Positions 15,634 through 24,566 of a DNA stretch of 64,000 nt are shown in pieces. Origin of the DNA: Pseudomonas abietaniphila (GTDB lineage: Bacteria; Pseudomonadota; Gammaproteobacteria; Pseudomonadales; Pseudomonadaceae); NCBI RefSeq assembly GCF_900100795.1, contig NZ_FNCO01000009.1, positions 62,001-126,000 on the forward strand, written 5' to 3'. Every line of letters starts with the position of its first letter. The stretch's first letter is position 1. The notes beneath the pieces are model-generated. The model was not told the origin of the DNA, made no database searches, and worked only from the letters and a program-made list of their open reading frames with translations. Both the position numbers and the translations under genes were made by a program.

Positions 15634-16929
15634 ATGAATCGTGCCGAAAGTCTCTCTGGTCTTGCCGTACCGATGTCACGCTTTCGTATTGCCCAGTGGC
15701 GGATGCTGTTGGCGGCCATGTTTTGCTATCTGTTCTTCTACACCGGACGCCAGACGTTCGGCTTCGCCATCCCCGGCATTCAGGCTGAGTTCGGTCTGAG
15801 CAAGGAAACACTGGGGTGGGCATCCAGCGCAATGCTCTGGGCGTATGCCATCGGCCAGGCCATCAACGGCAACCTGGCCGACAAGTTTGGCGGACGACGC
15901 ATCATGACCTTGGGCGCGGTGCTGTCCTGCGGTGCCAATTGGGTCACCAGTTTTGCCGCAGGCTTCGGCAGTCTGATCCTGCCCTGGGGCATTAACGGGT
16001 ACTTCCAGGCACTGGGCTGGGCACCGGGCAGCCGGCTGCTCTCCAACTGGTGGAGTGCCGGTGAGCGCGGCAAGATGTATGGCTTTTACGTGTTCGCGGC
16101 AGGCTGCGCGTCGGTGCTGTCCTATGTCACTTCAGTGGTGGTTCTGGAGGTCTTTCATCTGGAATGGCGCTGGATCTTCCGGCTCCCCGTCCTGCTGATG
16201 CTGGCCGGCGGGATCATTTTCTATCTGGTCGCCCGCGAGAAACCTGAGGATCTGGGCTTCAGCCCGTTGACTGACACCGGCGTTGCCAATGCTGACGACA
16301 AACAGCACGAAGGCCATCACGAAAACGAAGAGACCTCGGCCCAGCGCTACAAGGCTGTGCTGAAAAACGTTCGTCTCTTGATCGCCGCCGTCTCGTTGGG
16401 TTTCCAGAACGCCGCCCGCTACGGACTGATCGTCTGGGTGCCTGTGCATTTTCTCGGCGCTGACTGGCAGAAAGGCCAGAGCCTGGTCGATCCGAAGTGG
16501 ATCACCGTCGCGCTGCCGGTAGGCATGGCGGTGGGCGCCTTGAGCAACGGTTGGGTGTCGGACAAATTGTTCGGGTCCAAGCGTTATCTGGCAATCATGC
16601 TGTACATGTGCTTGGGCGCCATGACCAGCCTGTGGATGTGGAGCCTGCCGGCGCACAGCTCGGTCGGCCTGATCGCCCTGTTTCTCTGCGGGTTCTTCGT
16701 CTATGGGCCTGCGTCCAGCTTCTGGGCCTTGTGCCCGGATCTGGTGGGCGCGAAACGCGCGGGCACTGCCACCGGCATCATGAACTTCTCGTCATACCTG
16801 TTCGCGGGCTTGGCGGAGCCACTGATCGGCCGCATGCTGGACACCACAGGCAATACCTCGCTGATTTTCATTGTGGTGACGATCAGCTGCCTGTGCAGCG
16901 CGTTCGTGGCGCTGTTCGTCAGGCGCTGA
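15634..16929 (+). CDS. MFS transporter, organophosphate:phosphate-antiporter-like
   Basis: A 431-residue, twelve-helix transporter of the major facilitator superfamily. The N-terminal half carries YTGRQTFGFAIPGIQAEFGL, an arginine-containing first helix like GlpT/UhpT, and NLADKFGGRRIMTLG, the loop 2-3 motif. The central loop is rich in His and Glu (about residues 220-245). In the second half GALSNGWVSDKLFGSKR repeats the motif. GlpT relatives exchange organophosphates for phosphate, so a C2 phosphonate is a sensible substrate here. AAGAAAGG precedes the ATG at 15634. It sits between the dehydrogenase and the third LysR, 51 bases before the latter. Confidence 0.85.
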   Translation: MNRAESLSGLAVPMSRFRIAQWRMLLAAMFCYLFFYTGRQTFGFAIPGIQAEFGLSKETLGWASSAMLWAYAIGQAINGNLADKFGGRRIMTLGAVLSCGANWVTSFAAGFGSLILPWGINGYFQALGWAPGSRLLSNWWSAGERGKMYGFYVFAAGCASVLSYVTSVVVLEVFHLEWRWIFRLPVLLMLAGGIIFYLVAREKPEDLGFSPLTDTGVANADDKQHEGHHENEETSAQRYKAVLKNVRLLIAAVSLGFQNAARYGLIVWVPVHFLGADWQKGQSLVDPKWITVALPVGMAVGALSNGWVSDKLFGSKRYLAIMLYMCLGAMTSLWMWSLPAHSSVGLIALFLCGFFVYGPASSFWALCPDLVGAKRAGTATGIMNFSSYLFAGLAEPLIGRMLDTTGNTSLIFIVVTISCLCSAFVALFVRR

Positions 16930-16980
16930 AGCGGCGCAAACCACAACCCTAAAAACACCGACGATTCAGGAAACGAACGC

Positions 16981-17862
16981 ATGTATCAGTATCACAAGTG
17001 GTTACGTTCCTTTCATGCCGTGGCCAAAACCGGGAGTTTTTCCCTGGCGGCGAATTACCTGAACGTCGGCCAGCCCACGATCAGCGAACAGGTCAGCGCG
17101 CTGGAGAAGCGGTTCTCCGTCGAGCTGTTTCATCGCCGTGGCCGGTTCGTGGAGTTGAGTGCCGCAGGCGTGAAACTGTACGAGATCACTCAAGGGGTGT
17201 TCGGCCAGGAGGATGAAGCGCTGCAATTGCTCCAGAGCTTCAGTCAGCGCAAACACGGCATGCTGCGAATCGGCGCTGTATCGCCTCCGATTGCCATGAG
17301 CCTGACCTACTCGCTCATGCAGCAGTATCCGGACATCGATCTGGAAACCTCTTTCACCACCGAGGCCGAAACGCTGGAGCGTTTGTACAACTTCGATATT
17401 GACGTCGCGATTCTCGCGCTCTCCGAGTTCGACCCTCGGCTCACGACGCAGCTGTATCGCACCTACCCGATCCTCGGCGTGGTGCGTGACGACCACCCTT
17501 GGGCGAAGCAGGCGCAGGTCAGCATCAGTGAGATCAGCGCGCAGCGGGTGGTGCTGCGAGAAAAAGCGTCGCGCACGCGGCAACTGGTCGAGGAAGCCTG
17601 CCACACGCGCGGTATCCACCTGGACTGCGTCATGCAATTGAACAGCCGCGAAGCCATCGTCCATGCCGTGGTGCAAGGCATCGGCGTCGGGTTTGTCTCG
17701 GCGGTCGAGTACGCGGAACAGCCCGGCACCAAGGCCGTGTCATTTATCGAAGACCCTCTGCACATCCACTACTTTCTGTGCTGCCTGGGGGTGCGCCGCA
17801 ACCGACCGATCATCTCGGACTTGTTCGACTCCTGCGCGCTGCCGGAAACATCTCACACCTGA
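16981..17862 (+). CDS. LysR regulator of the second phosphonate module
   Basis: A 293-residue LysR protein with the helix-turn-helix at residues 5-65 (LRSFHAVAKTGSFSLAANYL, then VGQPTISEQVSALE) and the effector domain from about residue 92. The segment VVLREKASRTRQLVEEACHT matches that of the 11274 protein, marking the phosphonate-associated subgroup. It reads in the same direction as the MFS gene before it and phnX2 after it (gap 85 bases), unlike the usual divergent layout, so it may be part of the transcript it controls. AGGAAACG precedes the ATG. Confidence 0.9.
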   Translation: MYQYHKWLRSFHAVAKTGSFSLAANYLNVGQPTISEQVSALEKRFSVELFHRRGRFVELSAAGVKLYEITQGVFGQEDEALQLLQSFSQRKHGMLRIGAVSPPIAMSLTYSLMQQYPDIDLETSFTTEAETLERLYNFDIDVAILALSEFDPRLTTQLYRTYPILGVVRDDHPWAKQAQVSISEISAQRVVLREKASRTRQLVEEACHTRGIHLDCVMQLNSREAIVHAVVQGIGVGFVSAVEYAEQPGTKAVSFIEDPLHIHYFLCCLGVRRNRPIISDLFDSCALPETSHT

Positions 17863-17947
17863 ACATTTACCGAAAAAACCCGATTCACCGGCCTTTTTCC
17901 TGTTTGAAGAAGCGGGCCGCCTTTATCTAAAAACAAGGAGAACACCC

Positions 17948-18775
17948 ATGAACTATCAATCCCCTGAACGCCTGCAAGCCGTTGTCCTCGACTGGGCGGG
18001 CACGGTTGTCGACTTTGGCTCCTTCGCCCCGACGCAAATCTTCGTCGAAGCGTTTGCCGAATTTGGCGTCGCTGTTTCGCTTGAGGAAGCACGCGGGCCG
18101 ATGGGCATGGGCAAATGGGACCACATCCGCACCCTCTGCAATCAACCCGAAATCGCCAAGCGCTATCAAGCTGCCTTCGGACACTTGCCAACCGATGACG
18201 ATGTCACCGCGATCTACAACCGCTTCATGCCGCTGCAAATTGAAAAGATCGCCGAGCACTCCGCGCTGATTCCCGGCGCGCTTGAGGTGATCAAAACACT
18301 GCGGGACAACGGACTCAAAATCGGCTCCTGCTCCGGTTATCCCGCCGTCGTGATGGCCAAGGTCGTGGAGCTGGCGCGCACCAACGGCTACGTTGCCGAT
18401 CACGTTGTCGCGACCGATGAGGTGCCTAACGGCCGCCCTCACCCCGCACAAGCGTTGGCCAACGTGATCGCGCTGGGCATCGACGATGTGGCGGCGTGCG
18501 TGAAGGTCGACGACACGTGGCCCGGGATTCTGGAAGGTCGCAAAGCAGGCATGTGGACGGTCGCGTTGACCTGCTCGGGAAACGCGCTGGGTCTCTCTTA
18601 CGACGCCTTCAAAGCCCTGTCCCCCGAAAAACTCGAACACGAGCGCGCGCGCATCGGCGAACTGTTCGAAGGCTCGCGCCCGCACTACCTGATCGACACC
18701 ATCGTCGAGCTGCCTGGCGTCATCGAACACATCAACGCGCGCCTTGCACGAGGTGAAATGCCTCAAGCGTACTGA
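17948..18775 (+). CDS. phnX: Phosphonoacetaldehyde hydrolase (second copy)
   Basis: A 275-residue PhnX with every catalytic element intact: VLDWAGTVVDFGS (nucleophile), MGMGKWDHIRTL (Schiff-base lysine), GSCSGYPAVV and VKVDDTWPGILEG. It aligns with the copy at 13376 without gaps; differences cluster in the cap around residues 65-85 and the last 50 residues. AAGGAG lies before the ATG at 17948. It stands alone after the third LysR, with no second phnW, so its phosphonoacetaldehyde should come from the dehydrogenase at 14422 or from the shared pool. Divergence this large argues for an old duplication or separate acquisition. Confidence 0.95.
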   Translation: MNYQSPERLQAVVLDWAGTVVDFGSFAPTQIFVEAFAEFGVAVSLEEARGPMGMGKWDHIRTLCNQPEIAKRYQAAFGHLPTDDDVTAIYNRFMPLQIEKIAEHSALIPGALEVIKTLRDNGLKIGSCSGYPAVVMAKVVELARTNGYVADHVVATDEVPNGRPHPAQALANVIALGIDDVAACVKVDDTWPGILEGRKAGMWTVALTCSGNALGLSYDAFKALSPEKLEHERARIGELFEGSRPHYLIDTIVELPGVIEHINARLARGEMPQAY

Positions 18776-18888
18776 CCCTATCAGTGGCTGTGTCACGGAG
18801 TGCCGCGTTGGGATACGGGCACTTCGTGAAGATGCGCGACAACCGATTCATTGAGTGGGTATGGGCTGTTGCCATCGCCTTGCCGCAC

Positions 18889-19188
18889 TCAGGAGTTGTC
18901 CGCAAGTCCATACGACCGGGCGATGAATTCGGCCACTTCGTCACGCCGCACGGTCGCGTCGGCTGTGTGCGCATCAGCTGGCACTGTTGTAACCAGGCCC
19001 TTTGCAACCATGGCATTCACGGCTTCAACCCATTCATCCCTGGTCACCGTTTTTTTGCGATACACGGGCAAGTTGCTAGCCCTCAGCGTGCCCCCCACCG
19101 CCAGTAAATGGCCGTCGGCAAACACCGACGTCGCAGAACACGCGATCGCCAGCGCGACCAACACCCTGCCTTTCCTCATTTTGCTCAT
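18889..19188 (-). CDS. Small secreted protein of unknown function
   Basis: A 99-residue protein with a signal peptide (KGRVLVALAIACSATSVFA, cut near residue 25). The mature 74 residues contain two similar short helices, TRDEWVEAVNAMVAKGL and RRDEVAEFIARSYGL, each beginning with Arg-Asp-Glu, faintly like half an S-layer-homology repeat. I do not recognise the family and assign no function. It converges on phnX2 and is upstream of, and divergent from, the amino-acid binding protein across 381 bases. Confidence 0.6.
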   Translation of the reverse strand: MSKMRKGRVLVALAIACSATSVFADGHLLAVGGTLRASNLPVYRKKTVTRDEWVEAVNAMVAKGLVTTVPADAHTADATVRRDEVAEFIARSYGLADNS

Positions 19189-19569
19189 CCGTCTGGCTCT
19201 TGTTGTAGGGAGAACATCGACGGCCTGCCGCGGGAATCGACAGCACCTAAAATGAAAATATTTCCATCATATTTTTATGAATTGAAATCTTATACGCCGC
19301 ATTTTTTTGGCTGATCAAGGCCTGAAATTCGAGCTTTAACAATACGAAATGCGATGAAAAAAACATTATTTATCTTTAAATTTCAGAAAGTTATTTAATT
19401 TATGAGATCGATTCTCCACCATGAAAAAATGGTCATAATATTTTCTTGATTTACATAACGTGAAAATAATCGTTTCATAAGACCGCAGCCGCATCCGATC
19501 AAACCAGGCGCCATGCCTGCTCGTCGATCAGCTCCACTTACCCTGATAACCCGCAATAGGAGTCGTCCA
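19189..19569. promoter_or_regulatory. AT-rich divergent promoter region
   Basis: This 381-base gap between the small secreted protein and the amino-acid binding protein has no supported gene. Bases 19251-19470 are strikingly AT-rich compared with everything around them, with runs such as AAAAAACATTATTTATC and several T or A tracts. This would suit H-NS-type (MvaT) binding or a strongly bent promoter. No clear operator was made out. Confidence 0.5.
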
Positions 19570-20346
19570 ATGAAAAAGATCGCACTGCTCGGTGCCGTGG
19601 CGCTGACTGTCATCAGCACGTATGGGGTGGCAGAAGAACAGACCCTGCGCATCGGCATTGAAGCCGCCTATCCGCCCTTCGCGTCCAAAACAGCTGACGG
19701 TGCAATCACCGGCTTCGACTACGACATCGGGAATGCGCTGTGCGAGAAAATGAAGGTTAAATGCGTGTGGACTGAACAGCAGTTCGACGGATTGATTCCA
19801 TCACTGAAGGTTCGCAAGATCGACGCGATTCTCTCCTCCATGTCGATCACAGCCGACCGCCTTAAATCGGTCGACTTCAGCAAAAAGTACTATCACACGC
19901 CTGGCAAACTGGCGATGAAGGCTGGCACCGTCATCAACGATCCGCTGGTGGACCTCAAAGGCAAGCGAGTCGGCGTTCAACGCGCTTCTACCTATGATCG
20001 CTACGCGACTGACAACTTCGCCCCAGCGGGAATTGAGATCGTGCGCTACGGCTCTCAAAGTGAAGCGTTCCTGGACCTGACATCCGGTCGCCTGGACGCG
20101 ACCCTTGCCGACATCGTCAACACTGATGAAGGCTTCATTAAGACTGACGCTGGCAAGGGCTTCGCGCTGGTAGGCCCCGACTTCACCGACAGCAAATACT
20201 TCGGTAACGGCGCGGGTATTGCCGTGCGCAAAGGGGATTCGGCGACCGCTGAAAAACTCAACGCGGCGATCGATGCCGTTCGCGCTGACGGCACTTACCA
20301 AAAAATCCAGAACAAGTATTTCAGCTTCGACATCTACGGCGGCTGA
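19570..20346 (+). CDS. Basic amino-acid ABC transporter substrate-binding protein
   Basis: A 258-residue periplasmic protein of the Lys/Arg/Orn/His-binding type. The signal peptide covers about residues 1-21 (KKIALLGAVALTVISTYG). Mature motifs are LRIGIEAAYPPFASK, GFDYDIGNALCEKMKVKC (the family signature), LIPSLKVRKIDAILSSMSIT and GKRVGVQRASTY. Specificity for arginine, lysine or ornithine is inferred from these segments. No permease or ATPase gene adjoins it, so it must use a transporter encoded elsewhere. It is followed after 54 bases by an aspartoacylase-like gene and then an RpiR regulator. Confidence 0.88.
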   Translation: MKKIALLGAVALTVISTYGVAEEQTLRIGIEAAYPPFASKTADGAITGFDYDIGNALCEKMKVKCVWTEQQFDGLIPSLKVRKIDAILSSMSITADRLKSVDFSKKYYHTPGKLAMKAGTVINDPLVDLKGKRVGVQRASTYDRYATDNFAPAGIEIVRYGSQSEAFLDLTSGRLDATLADIVNTDEGFIKTDAGKGFALVGPDFTDSKYFGNGAGIAVRKGDSATAEKLNAAIDAVRADGTYQKIQNKYFSFDIYGG

Positions 20347-20400
20347 TCACGTGCGCGGGCGTCGTGAGTCAACGACGCCTGCCCTCCTCAGGAATTCTTC

Positions 20401-21513
20401 ATGGAACATATTGAGCATGTGCTCCCTTGGGGCAGCCCCGGTATCGAGCGACGCTTGTCAGTTTTTCGATTCGGTGACGGCCCACGAAAAGCCTACATTC
20501 AGGCATCGCTGCACGCGGATGAGCTGCCAGGCATGCGCGTTGCGGTCGAGCTAAAAAAACGCCTGCGCGAGCTGGAAAACGCAGGTCGGTTGAACGCGAC
20601 GATTGAGCTGGTTCCGGTCGCCAACCCCATCGGGCTGTCCCAAATGTTTCAAGCGACGCATCAGGGTCGATTCGACTTTGCCAGCGGCAAGAATTTCAAC
20701 CGGGATTTTCCTTCACTCGGGAAGGCGGTGGCTGCCCGCGTTGCCGGTCGCCTTACTGCAAATGCCAAACAGAATGTGCAGCTCATCAGAGCCACGATGC
20801 AGGACGTGCTGAACGAGTTGCCTGAGCCGAACTCAACGCTTGAAGGTTTGCAGCGCCGTTTATTGGCTCACGCCTGTGATGCAGATGTGGTCATTGATTT
20901 GCACTGTGACTTTGAGTCCATTCTTCTGCTGTATAGCCTGCCTCAGCTTTGGGACTCACTTGAGCCATTGGCAAACCGACTCGGCGCCGGCGTGGCGTTA
21001 CTGGCTGAAGCCGCTGGCGGCGACGCCTTTGACGAAGCGTGCTCCACGCCTTGGCTTGACTTGGCCAGGCAATTTCCAGAGGCGAGCATTCCAATGGCTT
21101 GCATCGCGACAACGGTGGAACTGGGAGGTATGGCAGACACAGGTCACGTCGAGGCCGAAGCGCATGCAGACGCCATCCTGGGGTACCTGGGTGGCCTGGA
21201 GTTGATCAGCGGCGACTGGCCCACAGCGCCCTCCTCCCACTGTGAAGCCACGCCATTTGCAGGCGCGCAGTACGCTTATGCCCCCCATACCGGTGTTGTC
21301 TCGTTCCTGAAACCGTTGGGCGCAAGGGTCAGCAAGGGCGATGCGCTGTTTGATGTTTTCGATCCCATCACTGACCGCCATTCACGTGTGTGCGCCACCA
21401 CAGATGGCGTGCTCTACGCCCGCGAGCGGTTGCGTTTTGCGCAGCCCGGCCTCTGGCTGGCCAAGGTGGCGGGCAGCGAACCCATTCGCCAAGGGCGCCT
21501 GTTGACCGACTGA
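20401..21513 (+). CDS. Succinylglutamate desuccinylase/aspartoacylase-family metallohydrolase
   Basis: A 370-residue zinc carboxypeptidase-fold enzyme (M14-like AstE/ASPA family). Zinc ligands are expected in SLHADELPG (His and Glu, about residues 38-41) and DLHCD (His near residue 165). A conserved NFNRDFP loop holds the substrate-carboxylate arginine, and TVELGG carries the catalytic glutamate. The C-terminal beta domain starts near residue 290 (APHTGVVSFLKPLG). It would free an amino acid from an N-acyl or related derivative. Its position after the binding protein suggests the imported compound is its substrate, which remains unknown. Confidence 0.85.
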   Translation: MEHIEHVLPWGSPGIERRLSVFRFGDGPRKAYIQASLHADELPGMRVAVELKKRLRELENAGRLNATIELVPVANPIGLSQMFQATHQGRFDFASGKNFNRDFPSLGKAVAARVAGRLTANAKQNVQLIRATMQDVLNELPEPNSTLEGLQRRLLAHACDADVVIDLHCDFESILLLYSLPQLWDSLEPLANRLGAGVALLAEAAGGDAFDEACSTPWLDLARQFPEASIPMACIATTVELGGMADTGHVEAEAHADAILGYLGGLELISGDWPTAPSSHCEATPFAGAQYAYAPHTGVVSFLKPLGARVSKGDALFDVFDPITDRHSRVCATTDGVLYARERLRFAQPGLWLAKVAGSEPIRQGRLLTD

Positions 21514-21582
21514 AGCCAGACTCCCGTGAATTCGCTCGCTTCAGATACACTGGGGCAACTGATCGACAGGCCGGCCCAACCT

Positions 21583-22512
21583 ATGCTCCAACCTTCCGCT
21601 CGCAATGCCACCGTTTATACAGCTCCCATCATGCGCAACCTCGCCGAGGCTGCGCCAGACCTGCAACCTTCGCTGCGCAAGGTGGCTGACTTTGTCCTGC
21701 GTCATCCACTCAAGGCCGCGACCCTGACGATTGAAGAACTGGCGCAGGAATCTCTGACTTCACCCGCAGCGGTCAATCGGCTGGCGCGGGCCATAGGCCT
21801 GAAGGGCTATACGCAATTAAAGGCCGAGCTGGTCGCGACCTTGCAGGACATGGTGTCCCCGGTCGACAAACTGCGTAATGAGATGGCGCAGCGGCCTTCG
21901 GGTGAATTTGGTTTGACCGAACAGATTCAAATCGCCACGAGCAACCTGAGCAGGACCGACGCAAACAATCCACCGGCGTTGTTCGACGCCTTCGTCAGTG
22001 CCCTGATTCAGGCGCGCAAGATTTACATCCTGGGCTTTGGCAACAGCGCGTACATGGCAGGACTGGCGGCCTCAAACCTGATCCCTTTCATCGCTGATGC
22101 ACAGGCCATCAGCATGGAAGGCGGCAACGAAAACGCAGCCTATCGGTTGGCCTCCATCACCCCCGACGACGTACTCCTGGCCATCTCACTGCCGCGCTAC
22201 TCTCAGGACACCCTGCAATTAGCGCGATTTGCCAAAGAACGCGGCGCCTCGGTTCTGGCCATCACAGACTCGCCCGCATCACCTTTGGCCAATATTGCCC
22301 ATCACACATTGTTCGCGGAAGCTAACCATCCTGTGCTGATCAGCTCAAATTCCGCAGTGCTGGCGCTGATAGAAGGATTGGTCGCCTCCGTCATGACGCG
22401 TAACAAGGAGGCTGTCAGGCTGTCGGCGGAGCTCACCGAGAGCGTGCTCTCCTACCTCCATGTGTCTGCAAAACCTACTCTGGGAAACAAGAGAAAACCG
22501 CTGGCCCGCTGA
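21583..22512 (+). CDS. MurR/RpiR-family regulator
   Basis: A 309-residue regulator with an N-terminal RpiR helix-turn-helix (about residues 15-80: LQPSLRKVADFVLRHPLKAA, then SPAAVNRLARAIGLKGYTQLK) and a C-terminal SIS sugar-isomerase domain (ILGFGNSAYMAGLAASNLI, LLAISLPRYSQDTLQLARFA). SIS-domain ligands are usually sugar phosphates, but regulators of this type also sit beside amino-acid uptake genes. A GTG at 21526 in frame would add 19 residues; I prefer the ATG at 21583. It begins 69 bases after the metallohydrolase and probably controls the three-gene unit. Confidence 0.88.
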   Translation: MLQPSARNATVYTAPIMRNLAEAAPDLQPSLRKVADFVLRHPLKAATLTIEELAQESLTSPAAVNRLARAIGLKGYTQLKAELVATLQDMVSPVDKLRNEMAQRPSGEFGLTEQIQIATSNLSRTDANNPPALFDAFVSALIQARKIYILGFGNSAYMAGLAASNLIPFIADAQAISMEGGNENAAYRLASITPDDVLLAISLPRYSQDTLQLARFAKERGASVLAITDSPASPLANIAHHTLFAEANHPVLISSNSAVLALIEGLVASVMTRNKEAVRLSAELTESVLSYLHVSAKPTLGNKRKPLAR

Positions 22513-22570
22513 CCCCTGAAGAAGGGTTTACGCCGTTTTAATTCAATCGCGGTGGCAGATGCCCAAGCCA

Positions 22571-22591
22571 GCCGTGGCTCTCGACCACGGC
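22571..22591. terminator. Hairpin between convergent RpiR and chemoreceptor genes
   Basis: GCCGTGG (22571-22577) pairs with CCACGGC (22585-22591) in the 119-base gap between two converging genes. No T run adjoins it, so its role as a terminator is only suggested by position. Confidence 0.35.
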
Positions 22592-22631
22592 GTTGTCGCC
22601 GGGCATATTCTCCAAGCCCGGCCCATGGCGT

Positions 22632-24566
22632 TCAGATCTTGAAGTGCGATGTCATTTTTTGCAGATTGTGCCCAAGCGAAGCCAGCTCAATCGTCGCCGC
22701 AGCACTTTCCTCGCTCGCCACGGCAGACTGATCAGCCACGTCACGGACGCTCAGAATGCTGCGATTGATTTCATCGGCCACGGCGCTTTGTTGCTCGGCG
22801 GCAGCCGATATCTGCAGGCTCATTTCCTGAATGGTGCCGATGGAGTGGTTGATCTGGGTGATGGCCTGCTCGGCCTTGTGCGCCAATTCAACAGTGTCCA
22901 ATGTGCGCTCGCGGCTCGATACCATCAAGGTTGCCGCGGCTTGGGTACCTTGCTGCAAGGCAAGAATCAGCGTTTCGATTTCCTTGGTAGAGTCCTGTGT
23001 ACGCTGAGCCAGTGAACGCACTTCGTCGGCAACCACCGCAAAGCCTCGACCCTGCTCGCCTGCCCTGGCGGCTTCGATCGCCGCGTTCAACGCCAGCAGA
23101 TTGGTTTGTTCGGCAACTGCCTTGATCACGTCAATGACCTTGCCAATTTGCTCGCTGTCCTGAGTCAATACGTTCATGGCGCCGCCCAGATCCTCGATCG
23201 CATGCGACAGCTCACTGATCTGAAGGGTGGCTTGCTTGACGACCGCGCCGCCGTGACGTGCCTGCTCTTCGGCAAGGGTTGCCGCGGCCGAGGCATCGGT
23301 GGTGTTGCGCGCGACCTCCTGGACCGTAGAGGCCATCTCGTGCATCGCGGTGGCCACCTGATCCACTTCGACTTTTTGCTGACGAACACCTGCGCTGGTC
23401 TGCTCGCTCATCGCCGACAGCTTTTCAGCAGACATCGAGATTTGAGTCACGCCCATGCCGATGCCCTGCACCAGCGTGTTCAGGTTTTGAGCCATGTCTT
23501 GCATCGCGTTTTGAAGGTCTCCCAGCTCATCGCGGCGCGATGACTTGGCCTGCACTGTGAGGTCACCTTTGGCGATACGCCGAGCCAGCTCGACGGTGAG
23601 TGCAAGCGGTGAGGTGATCTGTCGGGAAATAACGATCGAGGCAACCAGTCCTACCAGCAACGCGACCAAGGTCAAGATAGCAACCTGGATAAACGCGCTC
23701 TGCTGATCGGCACGCGCCAGGCTTTGCTGGGTGTCCATCAAGCCGGTCATGATTTTATCCATCGCATCGCTTTCCTGATCCACCTGCTGGCGCAGGCTTT
23801 GCTTTAGATCAAACAACGCAGCGACTTGAACCAGTACATCGCGGTACTGACGCATGCCTGCTGCACTTTCCTCCAACTGAGAGGAAAGTGCAGCAGGCAG
23901 GCTGGCGCGGGCTTTGACGATGTCGTTCATAAAAACGTCGGTTGTGTCGAGCAGCGCTGTTTTGTTGGTCGCGTCAGGAACAGCGATGTAGCGACGCAAG
24001 ACAAGACGAAACATCGTCATTCCATTGCGCAAATCAGCGACCGCCCGCAGTTCGATAATGCGTTCGGCGCCTGGTTGTTCCAGAGCACTGGCCGTGGTGG
24101 TTTGAAGCAGTTGAGCGAAGGTGTTTACAAACTTGTCAGACAAGGCCCCTAGCGGTTTAAGCGCCCCACTGGTGGCTTGATCGGTCTCGACCAGGCGATT
24201 GACCTTTTGGTCGTAAGCAACCGTCCTGGCTTTGAACTGTGTAAGGGCTAGCTGATTCTCCGCACGTGTCAGCGACAGCAAGGCCTTTGAGGTCAGCCCT
24301 TGCAGGGTACTGAGCTGGGTTCGGTATGCCTCAAGAGCCGCAGGGTCGGCGGACGCTTCGTACTGTTTCTCTGAAAGACGCACGTCCTGCGCGGCATCGT
24401 TGAGCGTACCAATCAGGCGTGTGGTATCCAAACGATCAACGAGAATGTTGTTACTGGTGTAACCGACGAAAGCAACCGCCAGCACTGCCAGCAACAGGGT
24501 GCCAAACCCGATCCCCAGCTTTCGGGAAACCCTTAAATTGTCTAGAAATCTCACTTGCTTTGCCAT
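22632..24566 (-). CDS. Methyl-accepting chemotaxis protein, probable HBM sensor type
   Basis: A 644-residue chemoreceptor. It has a first membrane helix (LGIGFGTLLLAVLAVAFVGY, residues 17-36), a long helical periplasmic domain of about 240 residues, a second membrane helix (AILTLVALLVGLVASIVIS), a HAMP domain (ITSPLALTVELARRIAKGDL) and the signalling hairpin with AEQTNLLALNAAIEAARAGE near residue 500. A sensor region of this length and heptad pattern fits the helical bimodular (HBM) type, which in Pseudomonas receptors binds organic acids or polyamines. The ligand here is not known. It reads alone, with a 547-base upstream gap. Confidence 0.92.
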   Translation of the reverse strand: MAKQVRFLDNLRVSRKLGIGFGTLLLAVLAVAFVGYTSNNILVDRLDTTRLIGTLNDAAQDVRLSEKQYEASADPAALEAYRTQLSTLQGLTSKALLSLTRAENQLALTQFKARTVAYDQKVNRLVETDQATSGALKPLGALSDKFVNTFAQLLQTTTASALEQPGAERIIELRAVADLRNGMTMFRLVLRRYIAVPDATNKTALLDTTDVFMNDIVKARASLPAALSSQLEESAAGMRQYRDVLVQVAALFDLKQSLRQQVDQESDAMDKIMTGLMDTQQSLARADQQSAFIQVAILTLVALLVGLVASIVISRQITSPLALTVELARRIAKGDLTVQAKSSRRDELGDLQNAMQDMAQNLNTLVQGIGMGVTQISMSAEKLSAMSEQTSAGVRQQKVEVDQVATAMHEMASTVQEVARNTTDASAAATLAEEQARHGGAVVKQATLQISELSHAIEDLGGAMNVLTQDSEQIGKVIDVIKAVAEQTNLLALNAAIEAARAGEQGRGFAVVADEVRSLAQRTQDSTKEIETLILALQQGTQAAATLMVSSRERTLDTVELAHKAEQAITQINHSIGTIQEMSLQISAAAEQQSAVADEINRSILSVRDVADQSAVASEESAAATIELASLGHNLQKMTSHFKI

